Shown one piece after another: positions 6,905 to 15,527 of a stretch of DNA of 64,000 bases. This DNA comes from Streptomyces sp. NRRL S-87 (GTDB lineage Bacteria > Actinomycetota > Actinomycetes > Streptomycetales > Streptomycetaceae), in the NCBI RefSeq assembly GCF_000719335.1, contig NZ_JOGB01000002.1:124001-188000 (forward strand). The letters run 5' to 3'. A model generated the notes under the pieces. That model had not been told where the DNA came from. It made no database searches and worked only from the letters and a program-made list of their open reading frames with translations. Both the position numbers and the translations under genes were made by a program. How positions within the stretch are numbered: the first letter of the stretch is position 1; the number at the start of each line of letters is the position of its first letter.

Positions 6905-7989
6905 CGGCCGGCCCCCGCAACCACGGGACCGGACGCGGCCACGCGACGCCGCAGCCCCCGCTCGAGTCGGTCCGCGACCGCTCTCGCCTCGTGGCCGAGC
7001 CCCGCCTGCGCCACCGCGCTCCGGTCGTCGGAGGCCATCGCCGCGGCAGCCGGCCGGGGCGCCGCGACGGGGCGCCGGTCCGCGAACCCGGACACCGCGT
7101 AGACCACGGCGGGCGCGTCCGTCAGGACGGACACCGTCCAGCTGGCCCGGGCCCGGTCGGGGATCCCGTACGCCGTCGGCAGCGGGGTGCGGCCCCCGAG
7201 GCGGGTCTTCAGCGCGGCCTGCGCGGGTGCCGGGGCGACGGTGAAGACGAGTCCCGCGCCGACGACCGCGCTGCGCGTCGCGTCGGTGTACGTGGCCCGC
7301 ACCTCGTGGGCGCAGCCCAGGGCGACCGCCCACGCGTGGCAGCCGGTGCCGGGGTCCACGGCGACCCGGGTCCAGCGGCGGTCGGCCCCGCCCGGCCCCG
7401 CGCCGTCGCCGACCAGTACGGGCGGGAAGAGGGTGTCGACGGGTTCGGCCCGCCACATCGAGGCCGCCCGGGTGTACGCCGCCGCGGGCGGCGCGGCATC
7501 GGCGCGGCCGAGCAGCCAGGTGCCGGCGGCGGCACCGCCGATGAGCCCGCTCCCGAGCACGGCGCACACCACGGCCACCGCACGGCGCCCGCGCCCGCGG
7601 CCGGGCTCGGGCTCCGCGCCCGGCCGAGGGTCCGCGACCGCGTCGGCACCCGCGTCGCCCGCCGCCCGCGTCGGGACCCCGCCCGTCCCGGCCCCGGGGG
7701 CGGGGAGGTCGCGCCCGGCCACGTGGCGCCCGGGACGGCGGCGGTCCGGGAGGCCGTCTGGGAAGCCGCCGGCCCGGAGGCCGTCGGCCGGGAAGCCGCC
7801 GGCCCGGAGGCCGTCGGCCCGGAGGCTGTCGGAGCCGCGGTCCGGGACGCCATCGCCCCGGAAGCCGCCGCGCGGGAAGCCGTCGGAGCCGCGGTCCGGA
7901 ACGCGGCCGTCCCGGCCGTCGTCCGGGAAGCGACCGTTCGATCCGGAGCCGGTGTCGACACGGCCGCCGGCAGGGTGGTCGGTGGTCAT
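6901..7989 (-). CDS. Single-pass membrane protein coupled to the mycosin gene
   Basis: A 362-residue protein I cannot assign to a named family. The first about 130 residues are Gly/Arg/Asp/Pro-rich and built from repeats (GFPADGLRAG, VPDRGSDG), probably disordered and cytosolic. One transmembrane helix follows at about 137-160 (VCAVLGSGLIGGAAAGTWLL), then an external domain of about 200 residues with two close cysteines (GTGCHAWAVALGCAHEV) that could form a disulfide. Its stop overlaps the mycosin start by 4 nt, so the two are made together. A role in presenting substrate to the protease, or in cell-wall secretion, is only a guess. Confidence 0.7.
   Translation of the reverse strand: MTTDHPAGGRVDTGSGSNGRFPDDGRDGRVPDRGSDGFPRGGFRGDGVPDRGSDSLRADGLRAGGFPADGLRAGGFPDGLPDRRRPGRHVAGRDLPAPGAGTGGVPTRAAGDAGADAVADPRPGAEPEPGRGRGRRAVAVVCAVLGSGLIGGAAAGTWLLGRADAAPPAAAYTRAASMWRAEPVDTLFPPVLVGDGAGPGGADRRWTRVAVDPGTGCHAWAVALGCAHEVRATYTDATRSAVVGAGLVFTVAPAPAQAALKTRLGGRTPLPTAYGIPDRARASWTVSVLTDAPAVVYAVSGFADRRPVAAPRPAAAAMASDDRSAVAQAGLGHEARAVADRLERGLRRRVAASGPVVAGAGR
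7761..7820. repeat. Two tandem 30-bp repeats in the mycosin-partner gene
   Basis: Units at 7761-7790 and 7791-7820 differ at one base and encode the decapeptide ADGLRAGGFP twice. A second, dispersed repeat pair around 7825 and 7878 encodes VPDRGSD. The region is likely to vary in copy number between strains. Confidence 0.75.
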
Positions 7990-8088
7990 GCGCGTACGTC
8001 CCCCCGTCCCCGAAGACCCGAATGGCCGTACTCTACGGGCTCGATCTTCCCCCTACCCCCCGGTAATCAGGTCTGGCAAGCTGCGCCC

Positions 8089-9303
8089 ATGACGACACCG
8101 GTGACGACTCCCGCCGCTGACCGGGCCCGGTACGACCGGGCCACCGCGCACCTCGACGCCCCGCTCGCCATCGTCGATCTGGAGGCCTTCGACGCCAACG
8201 CGGCGGACCTGGTGCGCCGCGCCGGCGGGAAGCCGGTCCGGGTGGCGACCAAGTCGGTGCGCTGCCGGGCCCTGCTCGAACGCGTCCTCGCCCGCGACGG
8301 CTTCGCGGGCGTCATGTCGTACACCTTGGCCGAGTCCCTGTGGCTGGCCCGCTCGGGCTTCGAGGACGTACTGCTCGCGTACCCGTCCGCGGACCGGGCC
8401 GGTTTCGCCGAGCTGGCGGGCGACCCGAAGCTGGCCGCCGCCGTCACCGTGATGGTGGACGACCCGGCACAGCTGGAGCTCGTCGACGCGGCCCGCGCGG
8501 GCGGCGTCGAGGAGGTCCGGGTGTGCCTGGAGCTGGACACCGCGCTCCACCTCCTCGGGGGGCGCGTGCGCGTCGGCGCGCGCCGCTCGCCGCTGCGCGA
8601 GCCCTCCCGACTCGCGGACCTGGCCCGGCAGATCGCCTCCCGTCCGGGGTTCCGGCTGGTCGGCCTCATGGCGTACGAAGGCCACATCGCGGGCGTCGGC
8701 GACGCGGTGGCCGGGCGGCCGCTGCGGTCCCGGGCCGTCCGGCTGATGCAGGCGGCGGCCCGCCGGGAGCTGGCGGCGCGGCGGGCGGAGGCGGTGCGCG
8801 CGGTCCGGTCGGTCGTACCGGACCTGGAGTTCGTCAACGGCGGTGGCACGGGCAGCGTGGAGTCCACCGTGGCCGAGGACGCGGTGACGGAGGTCGCGGC
8901 CGGTTCGGGGCTGTACGTGCCGCGGCTGTTCGACAACTACACGTCCTTCCGCGGCCGCCCGGCGGCGCTGTTCGCGCAGCCGGTGGTGCGCCGGCCCGGC
9001 GTGGGCGTGGTGACGGTGCTCGGCGGCGGGTACCCGGCGTCGGGCGCGGCGGGCGCGGACCGGCTGCCGGTGCCGTACCTGCCGGAGGGGCTCCGGTACG
9101 ACCCCCAGGAGGGGGCGGGCGAGGTGCAGACCCCGCTCCTGGGGGCGCCGGCGGACGACCTGCTGATCGGGGACCGGGTGTGGTTCCGGCACGCGAAGGC
9201 GGGCGAGCTGTGCGAGCGCTTCGACGAGCTGCACCTCGTCGAGGGCGACCGGGTCACCGCCACGGTCCCGACGTACCGCGGTGAGGGGCGCACCTTCCTC
9301 TAG
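8089..9303 (+). CDS. Alanine racemase-fold PLP enzyme (amino acid deaminase/aldolase type)
   Basis: About 404 residues. The N-terminal PLP barrel opens with APLAIVDLEAFDANAADLVRRAG and carries the lysine motif RVATKSVRC, where Lys is expected to bind PLP. GLMAYEGHIAG and FVNGGGTGSVEST are further barrel motifs. The C-terminal domain has FRHAKAGELCERFDELHLV, the metal-binding style of D-threonine aldolase relatives. It probably acts on a D- or beta-hydroxy amino acid; the substrate is not decidable. ATG 8089 has no strong Shine-Dalgarno. It diverges from the mycosin operon and stands alone, with 21-bp direct repeats just after its stop. Confidence 0.8.
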   Translation: MTTPVTTPAADRARYDRATAHLDAPLAIVDLEAFDANAADLVRRAGGKPVRVATKSVRCRALLERVLARDGFAGVMSYTLAESLWLARSGFEDVLLAYPSADRAGFAELAGDPKLAAAVTVMVDDPAQLELVDAARAGGVEEVRVCLELDTALHLLGGRVRVGARRSPLREPSRLADLARQIASRPGFRLVGLMAYEGHIAGVGDAVAGRPLRSRAVRLMQAAARRELAARRAEAVRAVRSVVPDLEFVNGGGTGSVESTVAEDAVTEVAAGSGLYVPRLFDNYTSFRGRPAALFAQPVVRRPGVGVVTVLGGGYPASGAAGADRLPVPYLPEGLRYDPQEGAGEVQTPLLGAPADDLLIGDRVWFRHAKAGELCERFDELHLVEGDRVTATVPTYRGEGRTFL

Positions 9304-9344
9304 ACGTGGTGACGCGCCATCCGGACGTGGTGAGGCGCCCTCCG
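9303..9344. repeat. Two tandem 21-bp repeats after the PLP enzyme gene
   Basis: Units 9303-9323 and 9324-9344 both start GACGTGGTGA and differ at only a few bases; a third partial copy begins at 9345. They fill part of the gap between two convergent genes. No function is apparent. Confidence 0.6.
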
Positions 9345-9409
9345 GACGTCGCGCGCGCACCGGGCGCGGTGCCCCGTACCCGCGCCGCCGGCCCGCGCCC
9401 GCGGATCCG

Positions 9410-10717
9410 TCAGAACACCGTGTCCGCCTGGTCCGGTACGACGCTGCCGTCGGCGCGCCGTACCGGGCCGGGGGTGCCGTCGGGGGCCGTGTAGCCGGTG
9501 GTGGCGCAGGGGTAGGGGCTCGTCCTCTGCTTCTTCGGCTCGATGAACATCGGGTTGACCAGCCAGCGCCCGTCGGCGTCGTCGTAGGCCCGGCACATGA
9601 GCTCGTTCTTGTTGCGGTTGAGCACCAGCCGCAGGGCCGTGGCGTCGCGCAGGAACGAGACGTCGGTGTCGGAGTCGCCGGCGGCGAACACCTGGCGGTG
9701 CCGGGCCGGCTGGACCCGCTCGGCGGCCGCGCCCCGTACGCCGAAGACCTCCTGGTTGATCCAGCAGCGCTTGCCGTCGATGTACGTGATCATCGTGTCG
9801 GCGCCGTCCGGGACCGATCCGCAGCCCTCCAGGCGCGCCGTGGTGACGCCGTGGCGCGTGACGTTGCGGATGCCGATGACGTGGTCGGCGGCGATGCCCG
9901 CGCCGCGTGCCCACACCTCCACGACCGGCTGCGGCGAGGCGGAGCTGATCCACACGTCGAAGCCGGCCCGCTGCAGTGCGCGGACGAGGTCCGTCTGCTG
10001 GTCGTAGTAGCGCACCCAGCCGGTGACGGAGGAGCTGCCGACCCGCTGCGTGGTGCCGACGGGGGCGGCGAGGTTCTCCCGGCGTGCGGCCGCGGCGAAG
10101 GACCGTATCCGCGCGGCCGTCCAGCCCTGGGTGAGCTGGGCGAGGAAGGCGTAGCCGGGCTCGGTGGTGCGGCGGTTCCAGCCCGCGAAGGCGGGCGCGC
10201 CCGCGCGGGTGGCGCCGGTGCCGTAGACGGCGGACAGCTCGTCGGCGCAGGCAGTGCCCCCGGGGGTGCCGGTGGGCAGCGGGTCGCCGGGGGCGGCGAG
10301 CGCGTCGCAGGCGGTGGACAGCGCGGCGGCGGCCGCGGGGGTGAGGTGGCGGCTGGTGGTGGTCCAGTCCCCGGTGGCCGGCCGACGGACCTTGCCGTTG
10401 CGCAGCAGCCAGTAGAAGGTCGCGTCGCCGACGTCGTTCTTGACGACGGTGTTGTCCCAGTCGAAGACGGCGACCGGGCGGTGCCGGCCGGGCCGCTGGG
10501 ACGTGCAGCGGCCGTAGGTGTCGATGAGCTCCTGGAGGCGGGCCCGGTTCTCGCCGTACCAGCCGGCGCCCACCACGGGGCGGGCGCAGTCGCCCTGCCG
10601 GGGCGGGACGGTCCGGACGGCCGGGGTGCCCGGGGCGGCCTGGGCGGCGGGCGCGGGGAGGAGGGCGGCGGCCGCCGTGGCGGCGAGGGCGAGCGCGGCC
10701 GGGACGTGTCTGCGCAT
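9410..10717 (-). CDS. Secreted HAD-superfamily phosphatase
   Basis: A 435-residue protein with a clear Sec signal peptide (MRRHVPAALALAATAAAALL, cleavage likely after AQA near residue 28). HAD motifs are VFDWDNTVVKND (nucleophile and general acid Asp), WISSASPQPV (motif II) and FAAGDSDTDVSFL (motif IV). The architecture resembles exported phosphoserine-phosphatase-like enzymes; the substrate is unknown. Four or more cysteines in the exported part may form disulfides. ATG 10717 follows AGGGAG at good spacing. The gene stands alone, convergent with the PLP enzyme gene, and is preceded by the hairpin that ends the SDR operon. Confidence 0.85.
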   Translation of the reverse strand: MRRHVPAALALAATAAAALLPAPAAQAAPGTPAVRTVPPRQGDCARPVVGAGWYGENRARLQELIDTYGRCTSQRPGRHRPVAVFDWDNTVVKNDVGDATFYWLLRNGKVRRPATGDWTTTSRHLTPAAAAALSTACDALAAPGDPLPTGTPGGTACADELSAVYGTGATRAGAPAFAGWNRRTTEPGYAFLAQLTQGWTAARIRSFAAAARRENLAAPVGTTQRVGSSSVTGWVRYYDQQTDLVRALQRAGFDVWISSASPQPVVEVWARGAGIAADHVIGIRNVTRHGVTTARLEGCGSVPDGADTMITYIDGKRCWINQEVFGVRGAAAERVQPARHRQVFAAGDSDTDVSFLRDATALRLVLNRNKNELMCRAYDDADGRWLVNPMFIEPKKQRTSPYPCATTGYTAPDGTPGPVRRADGSVVPDQADTVF

Positions 10718-10806
10718 GGTGCTCCCTGGAGTCGGTGGGCCGGGGGGGGCGAGAGGTGGGGGGTGGAGGCGGGGCGAGAGGTGGGGGAAGGGGGCGGGGC
10801 GGACGC

Positions 10807-10851
10807 CGGACAGCCGGGCGCCCGAGGAGGTGGGTGGCGCCCGGCTGTCCG
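10807..10851 (-). terminator. Terminator of the glnA4-aldehyde dehydrogenase-SDR operon
   Basis: A perfect 16-bp stem (10807-10822 with 10836-10851) and a 13-nt loop lie 50 bp after the SDR stop. There is no T-run, as is usual for hairpin terminators here. Confidence 0.75.
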
Positions 10852-10902
10852 TGTGGGGGGTGGGAGGCGGCCCGGCGGTAGGGCCGCCGCCCTCGTGGTG
10901 GC

Positions 10903-11697
10903 TTACAGGGGGGTGACGTACGCCCCGGAGATGCCGCCGTCGACGAGGAAGTCGGTGGCGTTGACGAACGAGGAGTCGTCGCTGGCGAGGAAGGCCACCG
11001 CGGCGGCGATCTCGTCGGCCTCGGCGAACCGGCCGACGGGGATGTGCACCAGGCGGCGCGCGGCCCGCTCGGGGTCCTTGGCGAACAGCTCCTGCAGCAG
11101 CGGGGTGTTGACCGGCCCCGGGCACAGGGCGTTGACCCGGATGCCCTCGCGGGCGAACTGCACGCCGAGCTCGCGCGACATGGCCAGGACGCCGCCCTTG
11201 GAGGCGGTGTACGAGATCTGCGAGGTGGCCGCGCCCATGACGGCCACGAACGAGGCGGTGTTGATGATCGAGCCCCGGCCCTGGCGCTGCATGTACGGCA
11301 GGGCGGCCTTGCAGCACAGGTAGACGGAGGTGAGGTTGACCTCCTGGACCCGCTTCCACGCGTCGAGCCCCGTGGTGAGGATGGAGTCGTCGTCGGGCGG
11401 GGAGATTCCGGCGTTGTTGAACGCGATGTCGACGGAGCCGTAGGTGTCGTGGGCGACCTTGAAGAGGTTCTCGACCTCCTCGGGGTCGGTGACGTTCACC
11501 TTGACGAAGGTGCCGCCGACGGCCTCGGCGGCGGCCTTGCCCGCGGTCTCGTCGATGTCGCCGCAGACGACGTTGGCGCCCTCGGAGGCCAGTCGGCGGG
11601 CGGTCGCGAGGCCGATGCCGCTGCCGGCGCCGGTGATGACGGCGGTCCGGCCGACCAGGCGGCGGCAGACGGCCTCGGGGGTGGCTTCGGTGGTCAT
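10903..11697 (-). CDS. Short-chain dehydrogenase/reductase in the ethanolamine cluster
   Basis: A 264-residue classical SDR. It has the Rossmann motif TGAGSGIGLATARRL, the NNAGIS motif, the catalytic Ser in NTASFVAVMG, the YTASK catalytic pair and the PGPVNTPLL C-terminal motif. It probably interconverts an alcohol or keto group using NAD(H), as Asp in CGDIDE at the end of strand 2 suggests NAD. It is the last gene of glnA4-aldehyde dehydrogenase-SDR, 6 bp after its neighbour, so it likely takes part in oxidising the glutamylated amino alcohol. A fatty-acid reductase role is the alternative by similarity but not by context. Confidence 0.83.
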   Translation of the reverse strand: MTTEATPEAVCRRLVGRTAVITGAGSGIGLATARRLASEGANVVCGDIDETAGKAAAEAVGGTFVKVNVTDPEEVENLFKVAHDTYGSVDIAFNNAGISPPDDDSILTTGLDAWKRVQEVNLTSVYLCCKAALPYMQRQGRGSIINTASFVAVMGAATSQISYTASKGGVLAMSRELGVQFAREGIRVNALCPGPVNTPLLQELFAKDPERAARRLVHIPVGRFAEADEIAAAVAFLASDDSSFVNATDFLVDGGISGAYVTPL

Positions 11698-11703
11698 GGT
11701 GGT

Positions 11704-13113
11704 TCAGGCCTCCGTGCTGATGAAGACGTTCTTGGTTTCGGTGAAGGCGGTGAGGGCGTCGGGCCCCAGCTCGCGGCCCAGGCCGGACTGCTTGAAGCCG
11801 CCGAAGGGGGTCCAGTAGCGGACGCTGCTGTGGGAGTTGACGGAGAGGTTGCCGGCCGCGACGGCGCGCGAGAGGCGCAGGGCCCGGCCCACGTCGCGGG
11901 TCCAGATCGAGCCGGACAGGCCGTACTCGGTGGCGTTGGCCAGCCGGACGGCGTCCGCCTCGTCCTCGAAGGGCAGCACCACGGCGACCGGCCCGAAGAC
12001 CTCCTCGGCGGCGACCGGCGCGGCCGGGTCGACCCCGGTGACGACGGTCGGCGGGAACCAGAAGCCGGGGCCGTCGGGAGCGCTGCCGCGGATGGTCTCC
12101 AGGTCGTCGGTGACGTACGAGCGGACGCGGTCCAGCTGCACCCGCGAGATCAGCGGGCCCATCTGGGTGGCCTCGTCGGCGGGGTCGCCGACGGCGACCT
12201 CCTTGACCGCGGGCTCCAGCAGCTCCATGAACCGGTCGTACACGGAGCGCTGGACGAGGATCCGGGTGCGGGCGCAGCAGTCCTGGCCGGTGTTGTCGAG
12301 GAACGACATCGGAGCGGCGGCTGCCGCGGCCTCGACGTCCGCGTCGGCGAACACGATGTTGGGGCTCTTGCCGCCGAGTTCGAGGGTCACCCGCTTCACG
12401 TGCCGGGCGCAGGCGGCCATGATCTGCTTGCCGACCTTCGTGGACCCGGTGAAGACGATCTTGGCGACGTCCGGGTGCTCGACGAGCGCGGTGCCGGCGA
12501 CCGGACCGGCGCCGGGCAGCACCTGGAAGAGGTGCTCGGGCAGCCCGGCCGCCAGCGCCAGCTCGGCGAGCCGCAGCGCGGTCAGCGGGGTGGTCTCGGC
12601 GGGCTTGAGGAGCACCGCGTTGCCGGCGGCCAGCGCGGGGGCGGCGCCCCAGGCGGCGATGGGCATGGGGAAGTTCCACGGCGCGATGACGCCGACCACG
12701 CCGAGCGGTTCGAGGTAGGTGACGTCGAGGCCGCCGGGCACCGGGATCTGACGGCCCGACAGCCGCTCCACGCCGCCGGCCGCGAAGTCGAGCAGGTCGC
12801 GGACGTTGCCCGCCTCCCAGCGGGCGTTGCCGACGGTGTGGCCGGCCTCGGTGACCTCCAGCCGGGCGAGCTCCTCGCGGTGCTCGTCGACCACGGTCGC
12901 GAACCGGCGCAGCAGCCGGGCCCGGTCGGCCGGCGCGGCGGCCGCCCAGGCGCGCTGCGCCGCGGCGGCCCGCGCCACGGCGGCGTCGACGTCCGCGGCG
13001 GAGGCGGCGGGGACGGTGGCGACCACCTCCTCGGTGGCCGGGTTGAGGACCTGGTGCTCGGTGGGCGCGTCGAGCGGGTGCTGGTGCGGGGGGAGCGACA
13101 AGTCGTGCCTCAC
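11704..13113 (-). CDS. NAD(P)-dependent aldehyde dehydrogenase
   Basis: A 469-residue ALDH-superfamily enzyme. Motifs are VIAPWNFPMP (Asn of the oxyanion hole), VFTGSTKVGKQI (cofactor loop), VTLELGGKSPNIV (general base Glu) and NTGQDCCARTRI (nucleophile Cys). EEVFGPVAVV and PFGGFKQSGLGRELG near the end are also diagnostic. In this operon it would oxidise the aldehyde made from gamma-glutamylated ethanolamine. GTG 13113 overlaps the glnA4 stop as GTGA, a sign of translational coupling. The frame is open upstream, but the overlap and family length support this start. Confidence 0.9.
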   Translation of the reverse strand: MRHDLSLPPHQHPLDAPTEHQVLNPATEEVVATVPAASAADVDAAVARAAAAQRAWAAAAPADRARLLRRFATVVDEHREELARLEVTEAGHTVGNARWEAGNVRDLLDFAAGGVERLSGRQIPVPGGLDVTYLEPLGVVGVIAPWNFPMPIAAWGAAPALAAGNAVLLKPAETTPLTALRLAELALAAGLPEHLFQVLPGAGPVAGTALVEHPDVAKIVFTGSTKVGKQIMAACARHVKRVTLELGGKSPNIVFADADVEAAAAAAPMSFLDNTGQDCCARTRILVQRSVYDRFMELLEPAVKEVAVGDPADEATQMGPLISRVQLDRVRSYVTDDLETIRGSAPDGPGFWFPPTVVTGVDPAAPVAAEEVFGPVAVVLPFEDEADAVRLANATEYGLSGSIWTRDVGRALRLSRAVAAGNLSVNSHSSVRYWTPFGGFKQSGLGRELGPDALTAFTETKNVFISTEA

Positions 13114-14474
13114 ATGCGTTCGAAGGAGCGGCGCAGTTCCCAGTCGGTCACCGCGGAGTCGAAGGCGTCGAGTTCGACGCGCGCCGCGTTGCGGTAGTGC
13201 GCGACGACCTCGGGGCCGAAGGCGGTCTTGGCGACGGCGCTGTTCTCCCACAGCTCGGCGGCCTCGCGGAGGGTGCCGGGGACGTGCTCGTAGTCGGCGG
13301 TGTAGGCGTTGCCGGCGCAGGCCTCGGGCAGCTCCAGACGGTTCTCGATGCCGTACAGGCCGGCGGCGACCAGGCCGGCGACGGCGAGGTACGGGTTGAC
13401 GTCGCCGCCGGGTACGCGGTTCTCGAACCGCATCGAGCGGCCGTGCCCGACGACGCGCAGGGCGCAGGTGCGGTTGTCGCGGCCCCAGGCGACGGCGGTC
13501 GGGGCGAAGGAGCCGGGCCGGAACCGCTTGTAGGAGTTGATGTTGGGCGCGTAGAGGAGGGAGAACTCGCGCAGGGCGGCGAGCTGTCCTGCCAGGAAGT
13601 GGCGCATGGTGTCCGACATGCCGCCGGGCCCGTCACCGGCCATGACGTTCCGGCCGTCGGCGTCGGTGAGCGAGAGGTGGATGTGGCAGGAGTTTCCCTC
13701 GCGCTCGTTGAACTTGGCCATGAAGGTGAGGGAGACGCCCTCCTGGGCGGCGATCTCCTTGGCGCCCGTCTTGTAGACCGCGTGCTGGTCGCAGGTGACG
13801 AGGGCCTCGTCGTAGCGGAAGGCGATCTCGTGCTGGCCGAGGTTGCACTCGCCCTTGGCGGACTCCACGGTCAGTCCCGCGCCGGCCATCTCGTTGCGGA
13901 TGCGGCGCAGCAGGGGCTCGATGCGGCCGGTGCCGAGCACCGAGTAGTCGATGTTGTACTGGTTGGCGGGGGTCAGGCCCCGGTAGTTCGCCTCCCAGGC
14001 CTGCTCGTACGTGTCCTTGAAGACGATGAACTCCAGCTCCGTACCCACCTGCGCGGCGAGGCCGAGTTCGGCGAGCCGGTCCAGCTGGCGGCGCAGGATC
14101 TGCCGGGGGGCGGCGACCACGGGCGAGCCGTCCTCCCAGGCGAGGTCGGCCATGACGAGGGCGGTGCCGGGGTGCCAGGGGAGGCGGCGCAGGGTGGACA
14201 GGTCGGGGTGCATGGCGAAGTCGCCGTAGCCGCGGTCCCAGGAGGACATCTCGTACCCGTCGACGGTGTTCATGTCGGCGTCGACGGCGAGGAGGTAGTT
14301 GCATCCCTCGGTGCCGTGGTCGAGCACGTCGGAGAGGAAGAACGGTGCGGCGAACCGCTTGCCCTGCAGCCTGCCCTGCATGTCGGTGAAGGCCAGGACC
14401 ACTGTGTCGATCTCGCCGTTCGCGACCAGGGCGCGGAGCTCGTCCGGCGAAAGCGGCGGTGTGCGGTCTACCAC
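13110..14474 (-). CDS. glnA4: GlnA4-type gamma-glutamylethanolamide synthetase
   Basis: A 454-residue glutamine-synthetase-family enzyme. The beta-grasp N-domain (DTVVLAFTDMQGRLQGKRF) is followed by the catalytic domain with GTELEFIVF, ESAKGECNLGQHEIAFRYD, EGNSCHIHLSL and NRVPGGDVNPYLAVAGL. The divergence from true GS matches the GlnA3/GlnA4 group. In S. coelicolor the orthologue is established as attaching glutamate to ethanolamine with ATP. GTG 14474 has a strong GAAGGAG Shine-Dalgarno. It is the first gene of a three-gene operon and diverges from a GntR/FadR regulator, with a permease and gamma-glutamyl hydrolase next on the other strand. Substrate assignment rests on synteny. Confidence 0.85.
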   Translation of the reverse strand: MVDRTPPLSPDELRALVANGEIDTVVLAFTDMQGRLQGKRFAAPFFLSDVLDHGTEGCNYLLAVDADMNTVDGYEMSSWDRGYGDFAMHPDLSTLRRLPWHPGTALVMADLAWEDGSPVVAAPRQILRRQLDRLAELGLAAQVGTELEFIVFKDTYEQAWEANYRGLTPANQYNIDYSVLGTGRIEPLLRRIRNEMAGAGLTVESAKGECNLGQHEIAFRYDEALVTCDQHAVYKTGAKEIAAQEGVSLTFMAKFNEREGNSCHIHLSLTDADGRNVMAGDGPGGMSDTMRHFLAGQLAALREFSLLYAPNINSYKRFRPGSFAPTAVAWGRDNRTCALRVVGHGRSMRFENRVPGGDVNPYLAVAGLVAAGLYGIENRLELPEACAGNAYTADYEHVPGTLREAAELWENSAVAKTAFGPEVVAHYRNAARVELDAFDSAVTDWELRRSFERM

Positions 14475-14513
14475 GGGATTCTCTCCTTCGGGTGAGCCGA
14501 GGAGGCCTAAGGT

Positions 14514-14528
14514 ATGGGGAGAGACCAT
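14514..14528. promoter_or_regulatory. Dyad in the glnA4-regulator intergenic region
   Basis: ATGG-N7-CCAT (ATGGGGAGAGACCAT) lies midway in the 78-bp gap between glnA4 and the divergent GntR/FadR gene. Its form is close to FadR-type operators (TGG...CCA), so it is a candidate site for the neighbouring regulator. This is inference only. Confidence 0.35.
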
Positions 14529-14552
14529 TGATTGGGAAGGGGATGGCGGAAC

Positions 14553-15356
14553 ATGGCACCGGAAAGCGTCAACGACGGCCCGCAGGCGCACGGCGGGGGA
14601 GCACGGCAGCAGGGCGAACCGACGAGGGACGGCGCGGGACCCGACCGGCTCGGCCCGGTGCTCCGTCAGGTGCGCGCGGGCAACGGCTTCGAGGAGGCCC
14701 TGGAGCAGATCCTGCAGGTCGTCCGGCTCGGCCTGGTACCCGGCGGCGAACGCCTGCCCCCCGAGCGCGAGTTGGCCGACCGCATGGGCATCAGCCGGGT
14801 GACGCTGCGCGAGGTGCTCAAGGTGCTCCAGGACCAGGGACTGGTGGAGAGCAGACGCGGGCGGTACGGCGGTACGTTCGTACGGCCGCGCCCCGACACC
14901 CCGGCGAGCGGCGCCGAGGCGGAACTGCGCCGGCGCGTGGCCGGGGTGGACATCGAGGACGTGCTGCGCTTCCGCGAGGTGCTGGAGACCGGCGCGGCCG
15001 GGCTGTGCGCCGCCCAGGGGCTCGACGAGGAGGGCGCGGCGCGCCTCAGGGGCGCCCTCGCGGCGACCGAGGACGCCCCGCTGACCGAATACCGCCGCCT
15101 CGACACACTGCTGCACCTGACGCTGGCCGAGCTCTCCGGCTCCGCCACGCTGACGGCCCAGTACGCGGCGGTCCGGGCGACCGTCAACGACCTGCTGGAC
15201 TGCATCCCGCTGCTGGTGCGCAACCTGGAGCACTCCCAGCGCCAGCACGCCGCCCTGGTCGACGCGATCCTGGACCGCGATCCGGAGGCGGCCCGCGAGG
15301 TGATGCGCGAGCACTGCTGCGGGACGGCGGCGCTGCTGCGGGGGTTCCTGACGTGA
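14553..15356 (+). CDS. GntR-family (FadR-type) regulator of the ethanolamine cluster
   Basis: A 267-residue regulator. The winged helix domain at about residues 40-110 contains LPPERELADRMGISRVTLRE and ESRRGRYGGTFV. The all-helical FCD effector domain (about 125-260) has VLRFREVLETGAAGL and the metal-ligand-like HLTLAELSGS and HAALVDAILDRD. It lies between glnA4 and the permease gene, exactly where S. coelicolor has EpuRII, which controls glnA4; the same role is inferred. ATG 14553 is used, with GAAGGGGA upstream at rather long spacing. An upstream in-frame TTG would add seven residues. Confidence 0.85.
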   Translation: MAPESVNDGPQAHGGGARQQGEPTRDGAGPDRLGPVLRQVRAGNGFEEALEQILQVVRLGLVPGGERLPPERELADRMGISRVTLREVLKVLQDQGLVESRRGRYGGTFVRPRPDTPASGAEAELRRRVAGVDIEDVLRFREVLETGAAGLCAAQGLDEEGAARLRGALAATEDAPLTEYRRLDTLLHLTLAELSGSATLTAQYAAVRATVNDLLDCIPLLVRNLEHSQRQHAALVDAILDRDPEAAREVMREHCCGTAALLRGFLT

Positions 15357-15527
15357 CCGGTCCGGCCGCGGCTCGCCGGGCTGCGGCTGCGGCGACGCCC
15401 GCGGCGGCCGACCCGTAACGCCGGTTTAACCCAGGGGTCTTGCGCCGTCTCCCCGCATGCGGCAAAGGTATGCCCTCGAACCATTGCCCCTGCTCCTCCC
15501 CTCCATCACCCCGAGGCAGGACCACCC

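Noticed and set aside
9410..12679. A 1089-codon minus-strand frame across the secreted phosphatase, SDR and part of the dehydrogenase gene
   Set aside because: Only the last 435 codons are the phosphatase. The front part is out of frame with two conserved enzymes and lacks any similarity, so it is a shadow extension.
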